Below are positions 12,226 to 21,802 of a stretch of DNA of 64,000 nt, piece after piece. How positions within the stretch are numbered: the stretch's first letter is position 1; every line of letters begins with the position of its first letter. The stretch is from Molossus alvarezi (Eukaryota > Chordata > Mammalia > Chiroptera > Molossidae), in the NCBI GenBank assembly GCA_037176705.1, contig CM073886.1:23607501-23671500 (forward strand), given 5' to 3'. The notes beneath the pieces are model-generated. The model was not told the DNA's origin and did not search any database. It was given only the letters and a program-made list of their open reading frames with translations. The position numbers and the translations under genes are program-made.

Positions 12226-12576
12226 ATAGTAACAACCTATTGGAATATTATTCAGCCTTAAAAAGAAGGAAATACTGACTTATGTAAGCACATGGATGAA
12301 CCTGGAGGACATGATGCTGAATGAAATAAGCCAGACACAGAAGGACAAATAATGCCTGATCCCACTTCATCTAGAATAGTCAAACTCAGAGACACAGAGG
12401 GCAGAATGGCGGTTGCAGGGGCTGGGTTGAAGGGGACATGGAGAGTTGCTTTCAGTGGGTGTAAAGTTTCAGGTGAATGATGTTCCAGAGCTCTGTAGTA
12501 CACCATCATGCCTACATGTGGTGATTAGAAAGCTGAAGAGGGTAGATCTCATGTTAAGTGTTCTTCCCACAATGGA
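12226..12576 (+). mobile_element. L1M (MA/MB-like) 3' end
   Basis: Contains 'ggaatattattcagccttaa', 'catggatgaacctggaggac', 'gaaataagccagacacagaa', 'aatggcggttgcaggggctg' and a degraded 3' end. Classical L1 ORF2 C-terminal/3' UTR region, non-coding. Confidence 0.88.
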
Positions 12577-13039
12577 AAACTCTTGGTGTGCATCTTAGGG
12601 AGGGGCCTGCACATTGTGGGTAGGCACAGCGCAGTGCTGTGACAGAGAGCCGCTTAGGAAGGCCTCGGGTCAGAGGCTGCTGGCCCAGACAGACCATGTC
12701 TCTGCATTCGAGGCCAGGTGAAGAGGTGGGGACACCTTGGTGACAGCGGGAGAGGGCATAACACAACGTCTCAGCATAAGGATCACATTGGCAAGGGCAA
12801 GCTGTTCCCTCCAGGAAAGGCTCGGCGGAGCTGAGGGACAGAGGGTGCCCCAGCGGAGCGCGCCGGTGGTGGGGTGCCTGCTCTGTGCGCTCTGCTCAGC
12901 TCACCCCGCTCAGATCCATGGCGAGGGGTTCATTAGTGTAAGTCAGAAGCCTGGTGAATAGAGTGTAGTTTTCTTAATTAAGAGGAGATTTTACCAGGGG
13001 TTGTGGGGATGGATGGAGAGATGAATAGGCAGAGCACAA

Positions 13040-13310
13040 ATTTTTATGGCAGCAAAACTATCATGTTAGATACTATAATGTTACATGTCTTTATAACATT
13101 TGTCCAAACTCATAGGATGTACAGCCCAAGAGTGAGTCGTGATATTAAGTTTGGGTGATGACGATGTCCCACTGTGGGTTCATCATTTATAACATATGTA
13201 CCACGCTGGTGGGGGATGTTGATGGAGAGGCTGTGTGTGTGCGGGGGCAAGGGTATATGGGAAACCTCTGTACTTCCAGTTTTACTAAAACTGCTCCAAA
13301 AATACCTATA
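13040..13310 (+). mobile_element. L1M 3' end fragment
   Basis: 'gtgatattaagtttgggtga', 'accacgctggtgggggatgt', 'ggtatatgggaaacctctgt' and 'aaactgctccaaaaatac' match an old L1 3' UTR tail. Confidence 0.75.
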
Positions 13311-13483
13311 TTAACAAACGAAGAGATTTCACCTCTTCCAGCCCCACGTTGCACTTATGAATATCCCATTTATTTGCTCCCAGGCCAGTTGAGAACCCCA
13401 GTGGGAAAGAAGGCCCTGCCAGGGAATTCAGATCTCAGATAGGCCTTGGCATGCAGGAGACGTTTCCCGAGTGTGTGCAGCAT

Positions 13484-13675
13484 GCAGCTGCAGCCCCCCA
13501 CGTGCAGCCCCCCCACATGCAGCCCCCCACGTGCAGCCCCCCCCCTGCAGCCCCCCACCAGCAGCCCCCACACAGCCCCCCTGCAGCCCCCCTGCAGTCC
13601 CCCCTGTAGCCCCCCCTGCAGCCTCCCCCTTGAAGCCCCCCCCCCCGAAGCCCCCCACCTGCAGTGCCCCACTTG
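13484..13675. repeat. C-rich minisatellite, about 14-bp units
   Basis: Roughly 12-14 imperfect units of the form TGCAGCCCCCCACG with C runs of 5-12. Some units are shortened to GCAGCCCCCC and the 3' units drift to GAAGCCCC. The minus strand is strongly G-rich. Open frames across it on both strands are compositional artefacts. Confidence 0.93.
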
Positions 13676-13788
13676 CTCTGGGTTTCTGGAAGAGAAAAGC
13701 CAATGAAATAGTGCCCTGCCTGTCTTCATAATATAATAAGCCTGATTTTGTTTTCATGGCTGTGGTGTCACGGGAATAAATGACTACC

Positions 13789-13808
13789 TTTTTTTTTTTT
13801 TTTTTTTT
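13789..13808. repeat. Poly-T tract
   Basis: Twenty consecutive T. No SINE body is recognisable next to it. Confidence 0.9.
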
Positions 13809-14692
13809 CAGATTAATCAGTGTTTTCAGTAAAACTTCATTAACTTTAGGATTAGGATGAGTTCATCCAACTTGTTAGTGCTCCCTGCTGCAGTCCATAG
13901 GAGGCCGTGCCTGGACATGGCACTGTCCCGTGGCATCTCTCCTCTGAGCCTCACACACCGGCGGCCTGAGCCAGAACCTAGTGACTGTTGGAGTTCAGAA
14001 TGGAGTTCAGTCATCAGACTTTCCCTGGGGCACCCTGAATGTGTGTTTATGGTTCTCCTCCGAGGACATTCCTTCCCTAGGGAAGTCGGGAGCCTGGCTC
14101 TCCTGTCTGAAAGGTGCTTTGTAACTAGTAGGTGCCCAGTAGATGTTTACTGATGAATGAACACACGCATGAGCTCTGAGCCATCTAACTCCAGGCAGAG
14201 GGTGGCCCCCTCATTGAGGCTCTTTCTGGTTCCCGTACCAGCCCCCTTCTCCCAGGGGCTTTGGTGTGGGAGGAGGGGCAGCTCGGCCTCTTTCTGTCTC
14301 TGCAGGCTGACGAACTCTGCTGTGGGCCTAACTTTCCTCCTCCCTTCTCTTCTCAGTCTTGCTCTCTCCCCAGTCTTTCTTAGTATTTTTTCTGGAAATG
14401 TTTTTTTCTGCCTGTTTTCTATTACAAAATTACCAAACATTGAGAGAAGTTGAAAGGATCCTGTATGGCTCTATTCTTAGGACATGTGCCAGGAACTGAG
14501 CCCCTCAGACTCCCAGTTGTGGCCTCATTACCTGGACCCGTGCTGCTCATTGGCTTTGGTTCTGGCCATTGCACACGTACAACTTTGGTCCCCTGGCCCC
14601 TGCCTCGGCCGTGTGGCATCGCCAGCCTGGGGTCAGAGGCCTTGGTTTATCCTGGCTCTGCCGTGGACTTGTGTACTTAATTATTATTTATT

Positions 14693-14805
14693 AATCCTTA
14701 CCTGAGGATATGTTTATTGATTTTAGAGACAGGGGAAGGGAGAACTTCAGTCGGTTTCAGTGCACAGATCGAAGCTCCAACTGACTGAGCCATACCGGCC
14801 AGGGC
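14693..14805 (-). mobile_element. Truncated Ves-type SINE
   Basis: Antisense: 'ccttacctgaggatatgttt' (tail side) to 'gactgagccataccggccag' (head). The central body is shortened. Confidence 0.8.
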
Positions 14806-14831
14806 TTGGCTCTGACATTTAAAGGTGTGTT

Positions 14832-15110
14832 CCTGGCTGTTGTGGATCAGTGGTTAGGGTGTTGGCTCGCAGACTGAGGAGTCTTGGGTTCCATTCCTGG
14901 TCAAGGGCGTGTACCTGGGTTGCAGGTTTGATCCCTGGCCTCAGTTAGGGCACCTGTGGGAGGCAGCCAGTTCATGTGTCTCTTTCACATCGATGTTTCT
15001 CTCTCTCTCTTTCTCTCTCTCGCCCTCTCCCTTCTTCCCTCCCACTCTCTCTAAGAAAAATCAATGGAAAACATATCCTTGGATGAGGATGAACAACCAC
15101 AACAAAAAAA
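14832..15110 (+). mobile_element. Ves-type SINE
   Basis: Head 'cctggctgttgtggatcagt', body 'gtgggaggcagccagttcat', pyrimidine tract and 'atatccttggatgaggatga', then an A-rich tail. A perfect 9-bp TSD AAAGGTGTG flanks it. Confidence 0.9.
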
Positions 15111-15234
15111 GGTGTGCAGTTGTGTGACTTAACCTCCCACGGTTTGTTCCTCATATGTAAAATGGATAAACGTTAGTGTGAGGTGTCGATAAAATAATGG
15201 TTCTTACCTCTCCGCATGTAAATGGTAGCAAGTA

Positions 15235-15345
15235 TCATTGCTTCCTGGGGTGGAATTTAGAGTTTGGAATTGGACAGATTTGGAGTCAGATTCCAGCTCC
15301 TTGGAGCCTGTTTGCACGCCTGTGAGATGGACACAAAGATAGCTT
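15235..15345 (+). repeat. Possible MIR fragment
   Basis: 'ggaattggacagatttggag' then 'tcagattccagctccttgga' and 'cgcctgtgagatggac' fit a diverged MIR. Confidence 0.4.
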
Positions 15346-15489
15346 TGCACAGAGCTGGTGTGTGGCACCAACGGCAGTGTACTCGACACCCTTAGCTGGG
15401 GGGTGCGAGAACCGTCACCAAGTCCTCAAGACTCGAAGCTTCCTGAGGGAGGGCCGCGTACTCTGGCTCCCCACCATGCCCTCCGACCC

Positions 15490-15840
15490 GGCAGTCTGTC
15501 TGCTGGGTCCCGCCCTCATGCCTGCCAGTGCCCCTTCCTCAAGCCACTCTGCCTTTCTCAAGTGACCACGCTGCCACCTCTCAGGACGCCTGCGTGTGCT
15601 TTCTCCTCTGTGTAGCGTGTGGCGGCCATCCTGTCTTCTTCAGGCCTCTGCTCAGGTCCTCTCCTCGCAGAGGCCTTCCCAGAGCACCGTGGGAACGGCA
15701 CGCTCCCGCCGTCGGTCTTTCTCACCTTGCTTTTGTTTTCCTCCTGGCACCTTTGCTCCCCCTGAGAGGCCCGTGCGTGCAGGCAGGGACTTCGGTCTGT
15801 TCTGTTCATTCAGTGCCTGTGCCTTGTAGGTACAGCGAAT
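15490..15840 (+). repeat. L2 LINE fragment
   Basis: 'caggcctctgctcaggtcct' and 'cgcagaggccttcccagagc', then 'caggcagggacttcggtctg' and 'cagtgcctgtgccttgtagg', follow the L2 3' end order. Confidence 0.6.
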
Positions 15841-16848
15841 GTGTGTGGACCCGATGATTTTGGGTCTTCCTTCGTGACACCTTGGTGACAGCAGGAGAGG
15901 GACACTTGAGACGCCTGCCTTAGAACTCCATTTATAATGGTGCAACCACAGGCTTCACACCGTTGAAAGTGCGCTGAGGAAGCCAGGGTGCAGACCTCCG
16001 TGTCGGACCCTCATCGCGCCGCTGTGGCTTCTGGGGAAGAAGGGACAGGAGGGTCTGTGTTTTCTCCTGCTTTATCTGAACAAGGGGCCTCTAGTGTCTG
16101 ACCTACAGACTGGGAGGAGCCTCCATCATTCATTCCTTGCCTTTCTTCCCCATGGAACCTGGGCTGTGGGCTTGAGATCTAAATGATATGGTGAACAACG
16201 TCTTGAATACGTGGATGGACAGGGACGATGGTTGTTTGATGAAGACGGGACACTGGGGTGGTTATTTACTATAAAGGCATGGTTTCCTGTCACTGAATAC
16301 TTCCCTAGGTAGAAGACATCCAAAAGAGTAGCTCCTAGAAGTGCCTATGGATGTGTATTGGAAAGCCCCCCGCCCCCTACAGTGTCTCCTGTATACTGTT
16401 GATAGAAGTCAGTGTAGGAAAACCAGATAGCTTAGTAAACTTGAGTATTTCTATGTCTGTGTGGACCCAAACGTCACTTGATCTGCTGTCTGCTCTGCTG
16501 TTGATAGACAACTGTAACTGGGAATAATCAAAACAGATATTGTCCAGCAGCAGGGACCTGGGAAAGCACTTAGAGACCGCAAGCCTGTGTTTTGCAGTGT
16601 GGCTGAGTAGATTCACTAAGGAAACACCTTCATGTTTATTCCACCCTGCCCTGCCCTTCTGTTTTGTGTAGCATTTAAGGGTGATCACCTGAGCCCTCTG
16701 GAGAACTTAGACTGTATAGGAATTACTTTTGAAAGGGAAAGGGAACTTGTCTAGACAAGTCTCTTTAAATAGCACGTAATCCAGATTGGCGAGAGGACGG
16801 CGTAACAGCGAGATCCCCTGATTAATTTGACTTGCTCTCTTCCCCTAG

Positions 16849-16912
16849 ATGAGCTGCGACAAGCCATCGTGGCCATGATGAACAGGAAGGATGAGCTGGA
16901 GGAAGAGAACAG
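16849..16912 (+). CDS. SNX29: SNX29 internal coding exon (coiled coil, first of two)
   Basis: This 64-nt exon encodes 20 complete codons, ELRQAIVAMMNRKDELEEEN. It starts with the last two bases of a split codon (AT) and ends with the first two bases of an Arg codon (AG). The acceptor is a pyrimidine-rich run ending TAG at 16846-16848; the donor is GT at 16913 (AACAG|gtaccg). The peptide matches, from memory, the central coiled coil of human sorting nexin 29 with about one substitution (Ile for Thr after RQA). SNX29 combines an N-terminal RUN domain, this coiled coil and a C-terminal PX domain that binds phosphoinositides; its cellular role is poorly defined. The exon is rich in Glu, Lys, Arg and Leu with heptad-like spacing. 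Its phase-2 end joins exactly to the next exon to rebuild ENR-SLR, which strongly supports both calls. No start or stop codon lies here; the rest of the gene is outside the window. Confidence 0.93.
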
Positions 16913-17131
16913 GTACCGTGATCTTCAGTCTCAAGGCGGGGTCTCTTCCTTAGACATGCTACCTCTGGGACAGAAGAACATCACGGGTGAAGAAAACGCT
17001 GCTTTTTGGACAAAATTGTGACCAATTGTATTTTTGTCTGCAAAATACCACTTTAGTATATATATTGTAGTCTGAGTGTTTGCAAGGAATGAAAACCTTA
17101 CATTTATGGACCACCTTAGAATACACTAAAA

Positions 17132-17636
17132 TTTTTTTTTTTTTTCTAAGTAAAGTTTAGAATTTATTTCAACTGTGAATGCAGGCAACAAACCATAGTA
17201 GCATTAGAAGTACTGTGACTTTGTCACCAATAGAAAACACATTTTCATATCCTGATATAGTGGTTACAGCTATCTTGAAATTATTCAAAATTATCACTAC
17301 TTCAAAATCACTGTGGCTATTAGACCTACTACAAGATCTTATCTAATTTGTATTTTTTTTTAAATTTTTTTTAATTTATTTTTTTGTTACAGATATTTTA
17401 CCTTTTTTTACCCCGTTGGCACCCCCCTCCCCACCCCACCCCCGCCCCGTCCCCGGCTTAGTTGCCCATGTCCATTGGTCATGCATACATGCATATAAGT
17501 TCTGTGGTTTATCTCTTCCCACCCCCCCCACCCCTTCTTCTGAGGGATGTCAGTCTGTGCCCTACCTCCATGTTTCTGGGTCTACTGTATTCCTCAGACT
17601 GTTATGTTCATTATATTCCGTATATAAGTGAGATCA
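17132..17636 (-). mobile_element. L1 3' UTR insertion with a 3'-transduced segment
   Basis: Flanked by a perfect 15-bp direct repeat, tagaatacactaaaa, at 17117-17131 and 17637-17651. Read on the minus strand it holds an L1 3' UTR fragment (17636 to about 17390) and a degenerate A-rich L1 terminus (about 17389-17348). A segment of about 200 bp with no similarity I recognise follows (17347-17146), with an AATAAA signal at 17163-17168, then a poly(A) tail (T run 17132-17145). This order is the signature of L1 3' transduction. The fragment is 5'-truncated and encodes nothing. Confidence 0.75.
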
Positions 17637-17689
17637 TAGAATACACTAAAAATTTGGTAAAGCAGACTTTTTAGAATTAAAAAAAAATA

Positions 17690-17880
17690 CACACACAAAA
17701 CACCAGCCTCATTGAGATACGATTCACATACCATACAGTTCACCCATTTAAAGGGTACAGGTCAATGGTTTTTTGTGTAGTCACAACTTCATGCTGTGGT
17801 GGTGACCACAATTTTAGAACATTTTCTTCATGTTAAAAGAAACTCCATGTACCCCTTGGTGGTCACCCGTCAACCTAGTA
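17690..17880 (-). mobile_element. Old L1M 3' end fragment
   Basis: Antisense 'cctcattgagatacgattca', 'cataccatacagttcaccca', 'ccacaattttagaacatttt' match an old L1 3' end. Confidence 0.75.
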
Positions 17881-19515
17881 AAGCAGTGTTTTGAGTAACC
17901 TTTAATTAAGGGCCTATCTGCCATGTTGCAGGCACTTCAAATACTTGTCTTCAAGTTTTCTCCAATAAGGGATATTTGGACAAGATGGTATTTGAATTCT
18001 TTTGACTTCCCCAGAAGCTCCGTTGCAGACACCGAGAGGGCGAAAGGTTTTTTGTCTCTTATTCCCTGTTGAAACCAGTGCTAGATTCTGGCAGGTGTCA
18101 TCTGTGTCACCACCACCTGGCTGCTGACGGGAGCTTCTCAACGGCCAGCACCTTGCAAGGTGCTCCCTGGGGGTGAGGGTGGTCCTGGTGCCTATGTGCG
18201 CACATGTGCGTGAGTGTGTATCCATGTCACCCTCTTATCCTTTTACCCAGAGCAGGAATTGAGCATCCATGGTGACATGTAATCATGATTCTCCTTTTTC
18301 AAACCTTATTTTGGGCCCTGCTCAACAAGCTTCTCCCTCATCCTTTATGGAAACATACAGAAGCAAACAAGCATGACTTCTAAAACTAAAGAGAATTTTT
18401 TTAAAACAGAATCTTTAGATAGCATGATTTTTCCAACTAAAACTTTCAGCAAAGGGCCCATAGACATTGCAGGATTTTTCCCCCTTGCTCCGGCTGGAGC
18501 TGGTATCTTGGAAGAAGCCATAGGTTTTCCTTACCTTCTGAGAAGCAACAGTCACTGTCTGTTAATTTCTTCTCCTTCTCAAAGAAAGAAAACCATCCTA
18601 CTATGATTTGTGTTGGGGGTTCCAGGCCCCAAGGGGGACATTTTCTCACAGGTCTTGGAGAGTTTGGTGAACAGTGGGGGTGGGGAGTTCAGACACTTTT
18701 GCTTATTTTCGGATATCTTGTGGCAAGTGACCTCTGCATACAGGAGGTGGATGCACCAGAGGCAGTGGCTGTTCCTTAGACATAGCCGTCGAGGCCCAGT
18801 GAAGTAAGTGGTCAGCAGAACCACGCTTGGCTCACTTCTGGTCATTTCTGGATGAGCTGCTGTCTTGTCCGCTACTCACGACCAAGGATGACAGATTCGC
18901 AAGCGCATGTGCTTTTGAGGGTTAATAAACTGCAACTATTAATAACATACGATATATGCAACGTCAGACTAGATAGCTCTATGAAACTCTGTCTGTGCTT
19001 GTTGACCCTGGAGAGGCAGAGGGTCAGGGTTAAAGTGTGCTTTGTGGCTGGAAGTGGACATGAGGGCAGGCATGTGTAGGAGTGAGCCCTGTTCTGCTTC
19101 TGTGGCTCAGATTGTTCCTTTGGTCGGAGCCGGCATCCTTTCCTTTGCTAATCTCCTCCTCAGTGTGACTGTGTCACAGTGGCCTCCGCAAGTCTCACCT
19201 TTGGGTGGGATGTCTGTAAAAGGGTTTGCCCGGGATGCACTCAACTCACTGTTTCTCTTGATTTAAGCTGCCCACCGGCTATTGGGGATGCAGAGCCTGG
19301 GCTGCAGGTGATTCCCCTGGGGCTCATCTAAATTATTATTCTGAGACTTTTGAGCGGAGTTGGGTATCTCCTTAAATGAATTTATATGAGATAGACTTGA
19401 ATTATGCAGAGCCTTGTGGGAAATGAATTAGAACTTGACTAAGGTAAATAACTGTTCTGGGCTCGATGGACTCGAGGTTAACAGCATCTGAGCAGATGGG
19501 CCCTCCCCTTTCCAG

Positions 19516-19644
19516 GTCGCTGCGGAACCTGCTGGACGGTGAGATGGAGCATTCGGCTGCCCTCCGGCTAGAGGTCGACAACTTGAAGAGGAAGGTGGCT
19601 GAGCAGGAGGAGAGGCATGCCATGAAGACCCAAGCACTGGCAAG
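19516..19644 (+). CDS. SNX29: SNX29 internal coding exon (coiled coil, second of two)
   Basis: This 129-nt exon opens with G, completing the Arg codon split with the preceding exon. It then encodes 42 codons from SLRNLLDGEMEHSAALR to the final QALA and ends with AG of another split codon. The acceptor is a C/T-rich tract ending CAG at 19513-19515; the donor is CAAG|gtagga. The peptide continues the SNX29 coiled coil. Compared with the human protein as I recall it, there are a few substitutions (RLEVDN for RQEVDT, RHAMKTQ for RQGMKVQ) and no indels or stops, so the exon looks functional. Start and end phases are both 2, so skipping it would keep the frame and shorten the coiled coil by 43 residues. 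The human protein continues with ENEVLKVQLKKY; I could not find that exon downstream, so it probably lies beyond the window. Confidence 0.93.
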
Positions 19645-19721
19645 GTAGGAGGGCAGAGGAGCTGGGAGGTGGGCGCGGGGAGGCTTTACTAAAACCCAGG
19701 CACACCTTCACAGCACTTTCT

Positions 19722-19970
19722 CCGGATTTTTTTTTTTTTTTTTAATCCTCACCCGAGGACATTTTTCGATATTTTGTTCAGATAGAGGGAGAGGGAGAGA
19801 GAGAGAGAGAAACATCGACGTGAAGGGACACATCGAGTGGTTGCCACCCACACAACCAACCAGGGCCGGGGACAAACTGCAACCGAGGTACGTGCCCTTA
19901 GCGGGAACCGAACCCGGGTCTCTCCGGACCGCAGGCCGACGCTCTAACCGCTGGGCCAAACCGGCCAGGG
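19722..19970 (-). mobile_element. Ves SINE, full length, young
   Basis: Antisense and complete: T tract, 'aatcctcacccgaggacatt', GA run, 'gacgtgaagggacacatcga', 'accgaacccgggtctctccg', ending 'gccaaaccggccaggg'. A perfect 16-bp TSD, cttcacagcactttct, lies at 19706-19721 and 19971-19986. It sits 78 bp downstream of the SNX29 exon. Confidence 0.96.
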
Positions 19971-20034
19971 CTTCACAGCACTTTCTAATGAAAGAAAGAC
20001 AACGACCAGTGGAAATAACATTTATGCATTTGAA

Positions 20035-20530
20035 ATTTTAATATTTTATTGAATACATATTGAATAATATATATGTAAATGGTTCAGAATACAAAAGGTA
20101 TACCTGGTTAAAGTGTGCAGTGTCCAGTGACCCAGTGTGCCCTGGCGATGGGCGATGTTGCTGACTCCAGAGATGCTCCGTGCGCACTCAAGCTGATACG
20201 TGCACACGTACTGTCTTTTCATTTCCCTCCCCGCCTCCCTTCCTCCTTTTATCCCTTAATACCCAGTGGTGGTGTGTCTTCTACACCACTGACTCTACAT
20301 GTGGAGATGGTTCTGTGCTGGTGTACACAGGGCCGCCATCTTTACCAGCTCATCTGTCCTTGCCGGGCTGAGCAGATCATTTAACCAGTGTGCCAACAGC
20401 CAGGCATTGAGGTGGTTTCCAGTCTTTTGCTACTTCTAATAATGCCACTGCGAATAACCCTTGCATTTGTTATTTTGCTCCTCTATGACTATATTTGTTG
20501 GAAACATTCCTGGAAGTAGAATTGCAGAGT
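20035..20530 (-). repeat. Old LINE fragment (L1ME-like)
   Basis: 'aggtggtttccagtcttttg', 'aataatgccactgcgaataa' and 'cctggaagtagaattgcaga' are typical of antisense ancient L1 3' regions. Left boundary uncertain. Confidence 0.5.
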
Positions 20531-20758
20531 CAGAGTTCTGTGCTTTTCTCAGTTGGCTAGAGATCATCAGCTTGCCTTCCGTGGAGGCTGAGCCAACGCT
20601 CGTTCCACACAGCAGGGGAGAGGGCGTGACCCTGCAGCCCTACACACAGGGGTTGCAGGGGTCGGCTCCAGCTTCTGAGCCTTTGATAATATTGCAGGTG
20701 AAAAATGGTGCTGGCGAATAGTTTTCATGTGCATTGCCCAGTTAAGAGTGTGGTTGAG

Positions 20759-21006
20759 CCCTGGCCAGTTTGGCTCAGCAGTTGGAGTGTTGGCCTGCGG
20801 ACTGGATAATCTCGGGTTCGGTTCCCACTAAGGGCATGTACCTCGGTTGCAGTTTGTCCCTGGCTCTGGTTGGGGTCATGTGGGTGGCATCCACTCGATA
20901 TGTCTCTCTCACATCGATGTTTCTCTCTCTCACTTCCTCCCCTTCTCCTTCCCTCTCTATCTGAAGATAAATGCAAAAAATGTCCTCAAATGAGGATAAA
21001 AAAAAA
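20759..21006 (+). mobile_element. Ves SINE
   Basis: Complete + strand element: 'ctggccagtttggctcagca', 'ctcgggttcggttcccacta', 'gtcctcaaatgaggat' and an A tail. The TSD AAGAGTGTGGTTGAG is present just upstream (from 20744) and again just after the A tail at about 21007. Confidence 0.95.
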
Positions 21007-21212
21007 AAGAGTGTGGTTGAGCCTGTTGTTATTTAAGAGCCATTTTATTTTCCTGTGACTTTGTTTATGTCTTATTTAAAGAGAACTACATGGAACCACT
21101 CCAGAATCCTAGCTCCCGTAAAAACATACATCTTTATGGAATTTGTTCACATGGAAAGATATTTTTATGTACTATACTTAAAATCTGTAGCCTGTCATTT
21201 CTTAGTCTGCCT

Positions 21213-21232
21213 CCCCCCCCCCCCCCCCCCCC
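21213..21232. repeat. Poly-C tract
   Basis: About twenty consecutive C, an unusually long homopolymer that is probably length-variable. Confidence 0.95.
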
Positions 21233-21589
21233 TTAAGCTTCATGCTAACCATTCCCATATTCCTGGAGGTAGACTTTCATTGAATTAATGTACCAATTTA
21301 AAATAAGCATTTGCTGGACATTAGAGTTGTTCCAGTTTCTCCCCCATTTTAGGTGAGACAAACCGTTTATTGGTTATTATTTAAAACTACTTCAAAGTAA
21401 GGCCAGGAGACAGATATGCCCGGTGGGTGTGCGAGGGGCTCGAGGTCAGCAAGCCTACAGCGGTGGGTCTCTCATCCCTGTGCTCAGTGCGAGTGGCACC
21501 GATGTGGCAGCCCCGCGTGTGATTGAACGTTGGCACCCTGATCCCACATCTAACTCTGGTCTGAACTTCTCTCCTTTCTTTACATTTTA

Positions 21590-21802
21590 TTTTTATTTAT
21601 TTATTTTCCTTTATTTACTTAGAGAGAGAAGGGAGAGGGAGAGAAAGATAGAACATTGATGAGAGAGAACATCAATCGGCCGCCTCCTGCATACCCCCCA
21701 CTGGGGATTGGGCCTACAACCTGGGCATGTGCCCTGACTGGGAATCAAACCAGCGACCTCTCGGTGCATGAGTCGACACTCAACCGAGCCACACTGACCG
21801 GA
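21590..21802 (-). mobile_element. Ves-related SINE, second body type
   Basis: Antisense element with 'gagagagaacatcaatcggc', 'gcctcctgcatac', 'catgtgccctgactgggaat', 'gccacactgaccgga'. A perfect 19-bp TSD, ctcctttctttacatttta, flanks it (21571-21589, 21803-21821). Confidence 0.95.

Larger units (their letters stand above)
14610..15205 (+). repeat. MIR SINE split by two later SINEs
   Basis: MIR head 'ctggggtcagaggccttggt' and 'tcctggctctgccgtggact' appear before 14693. The MIR continues as 'ggctctgacattta' at about 14808 and as 'gtgtgacttaacctcccac' then 'catatgtaaaatggataaac' after 15110. The intervening pieces are the SINEs at 14693-14805 and 14832-15110. Confidence 0.65.
1..16848 (+). other. 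SNX29: SNX29 intron upstream of the first visible exon (partial)
   Basis: No coding exon is recognisable here. The stretch holds MIR, L1M and L2 fragments, Ves SINEs, one SPIN element and a C-rich minisatellite, annotated separately. Parts with nothing I recognise include about 480-960, 1110-1600, 2730-4000, 4530-5190, 6680-8040, 8920-9340, 10310-11180, 12580-13030 and 15850-16840. The 3' end shows a plausible branch-point and polypyrimidine region (CTGATTAAT ... TTGCTCTCTTCCCCTAG). It is called intron because the exon at 16849 starts inside a codon and SNX29 introns are known to be very long. Confidence 0.75.
16913..19515 (+). other. SNX29: SNX29 intron between the two coiled-coil exons
   Basis: A phase-2 GT-AG intron of 2603 bp. 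It contains an antisense L1 insertion with a non-L1 3' extension (17132-17636) and an old antisense L1 fragment (about 17690-17880). The remaining 17.9-19.5 kb shows no repeat or exon that I recognise. The frame stays open for 36 codons into the intron from the donor before a TGA at 17019-17021. Confidence 0.9.

Noticed and set aside
13370..13757. Gly/Pro/Cys-rich open frames on both strands
   Set aside because: Produced by the C-rich minisatellite; composition alone keeps the frames open.
19708..19959. Recurring open frame starting MAQRLERR..., also at 5211, 20770, 29100, 31649, 36999, 48554, 61032
   Set aside because: All copies lie within Ves SINEs and translate the tRNA-derived head and body; the similarity between them is repeat similarity, not a gene family.
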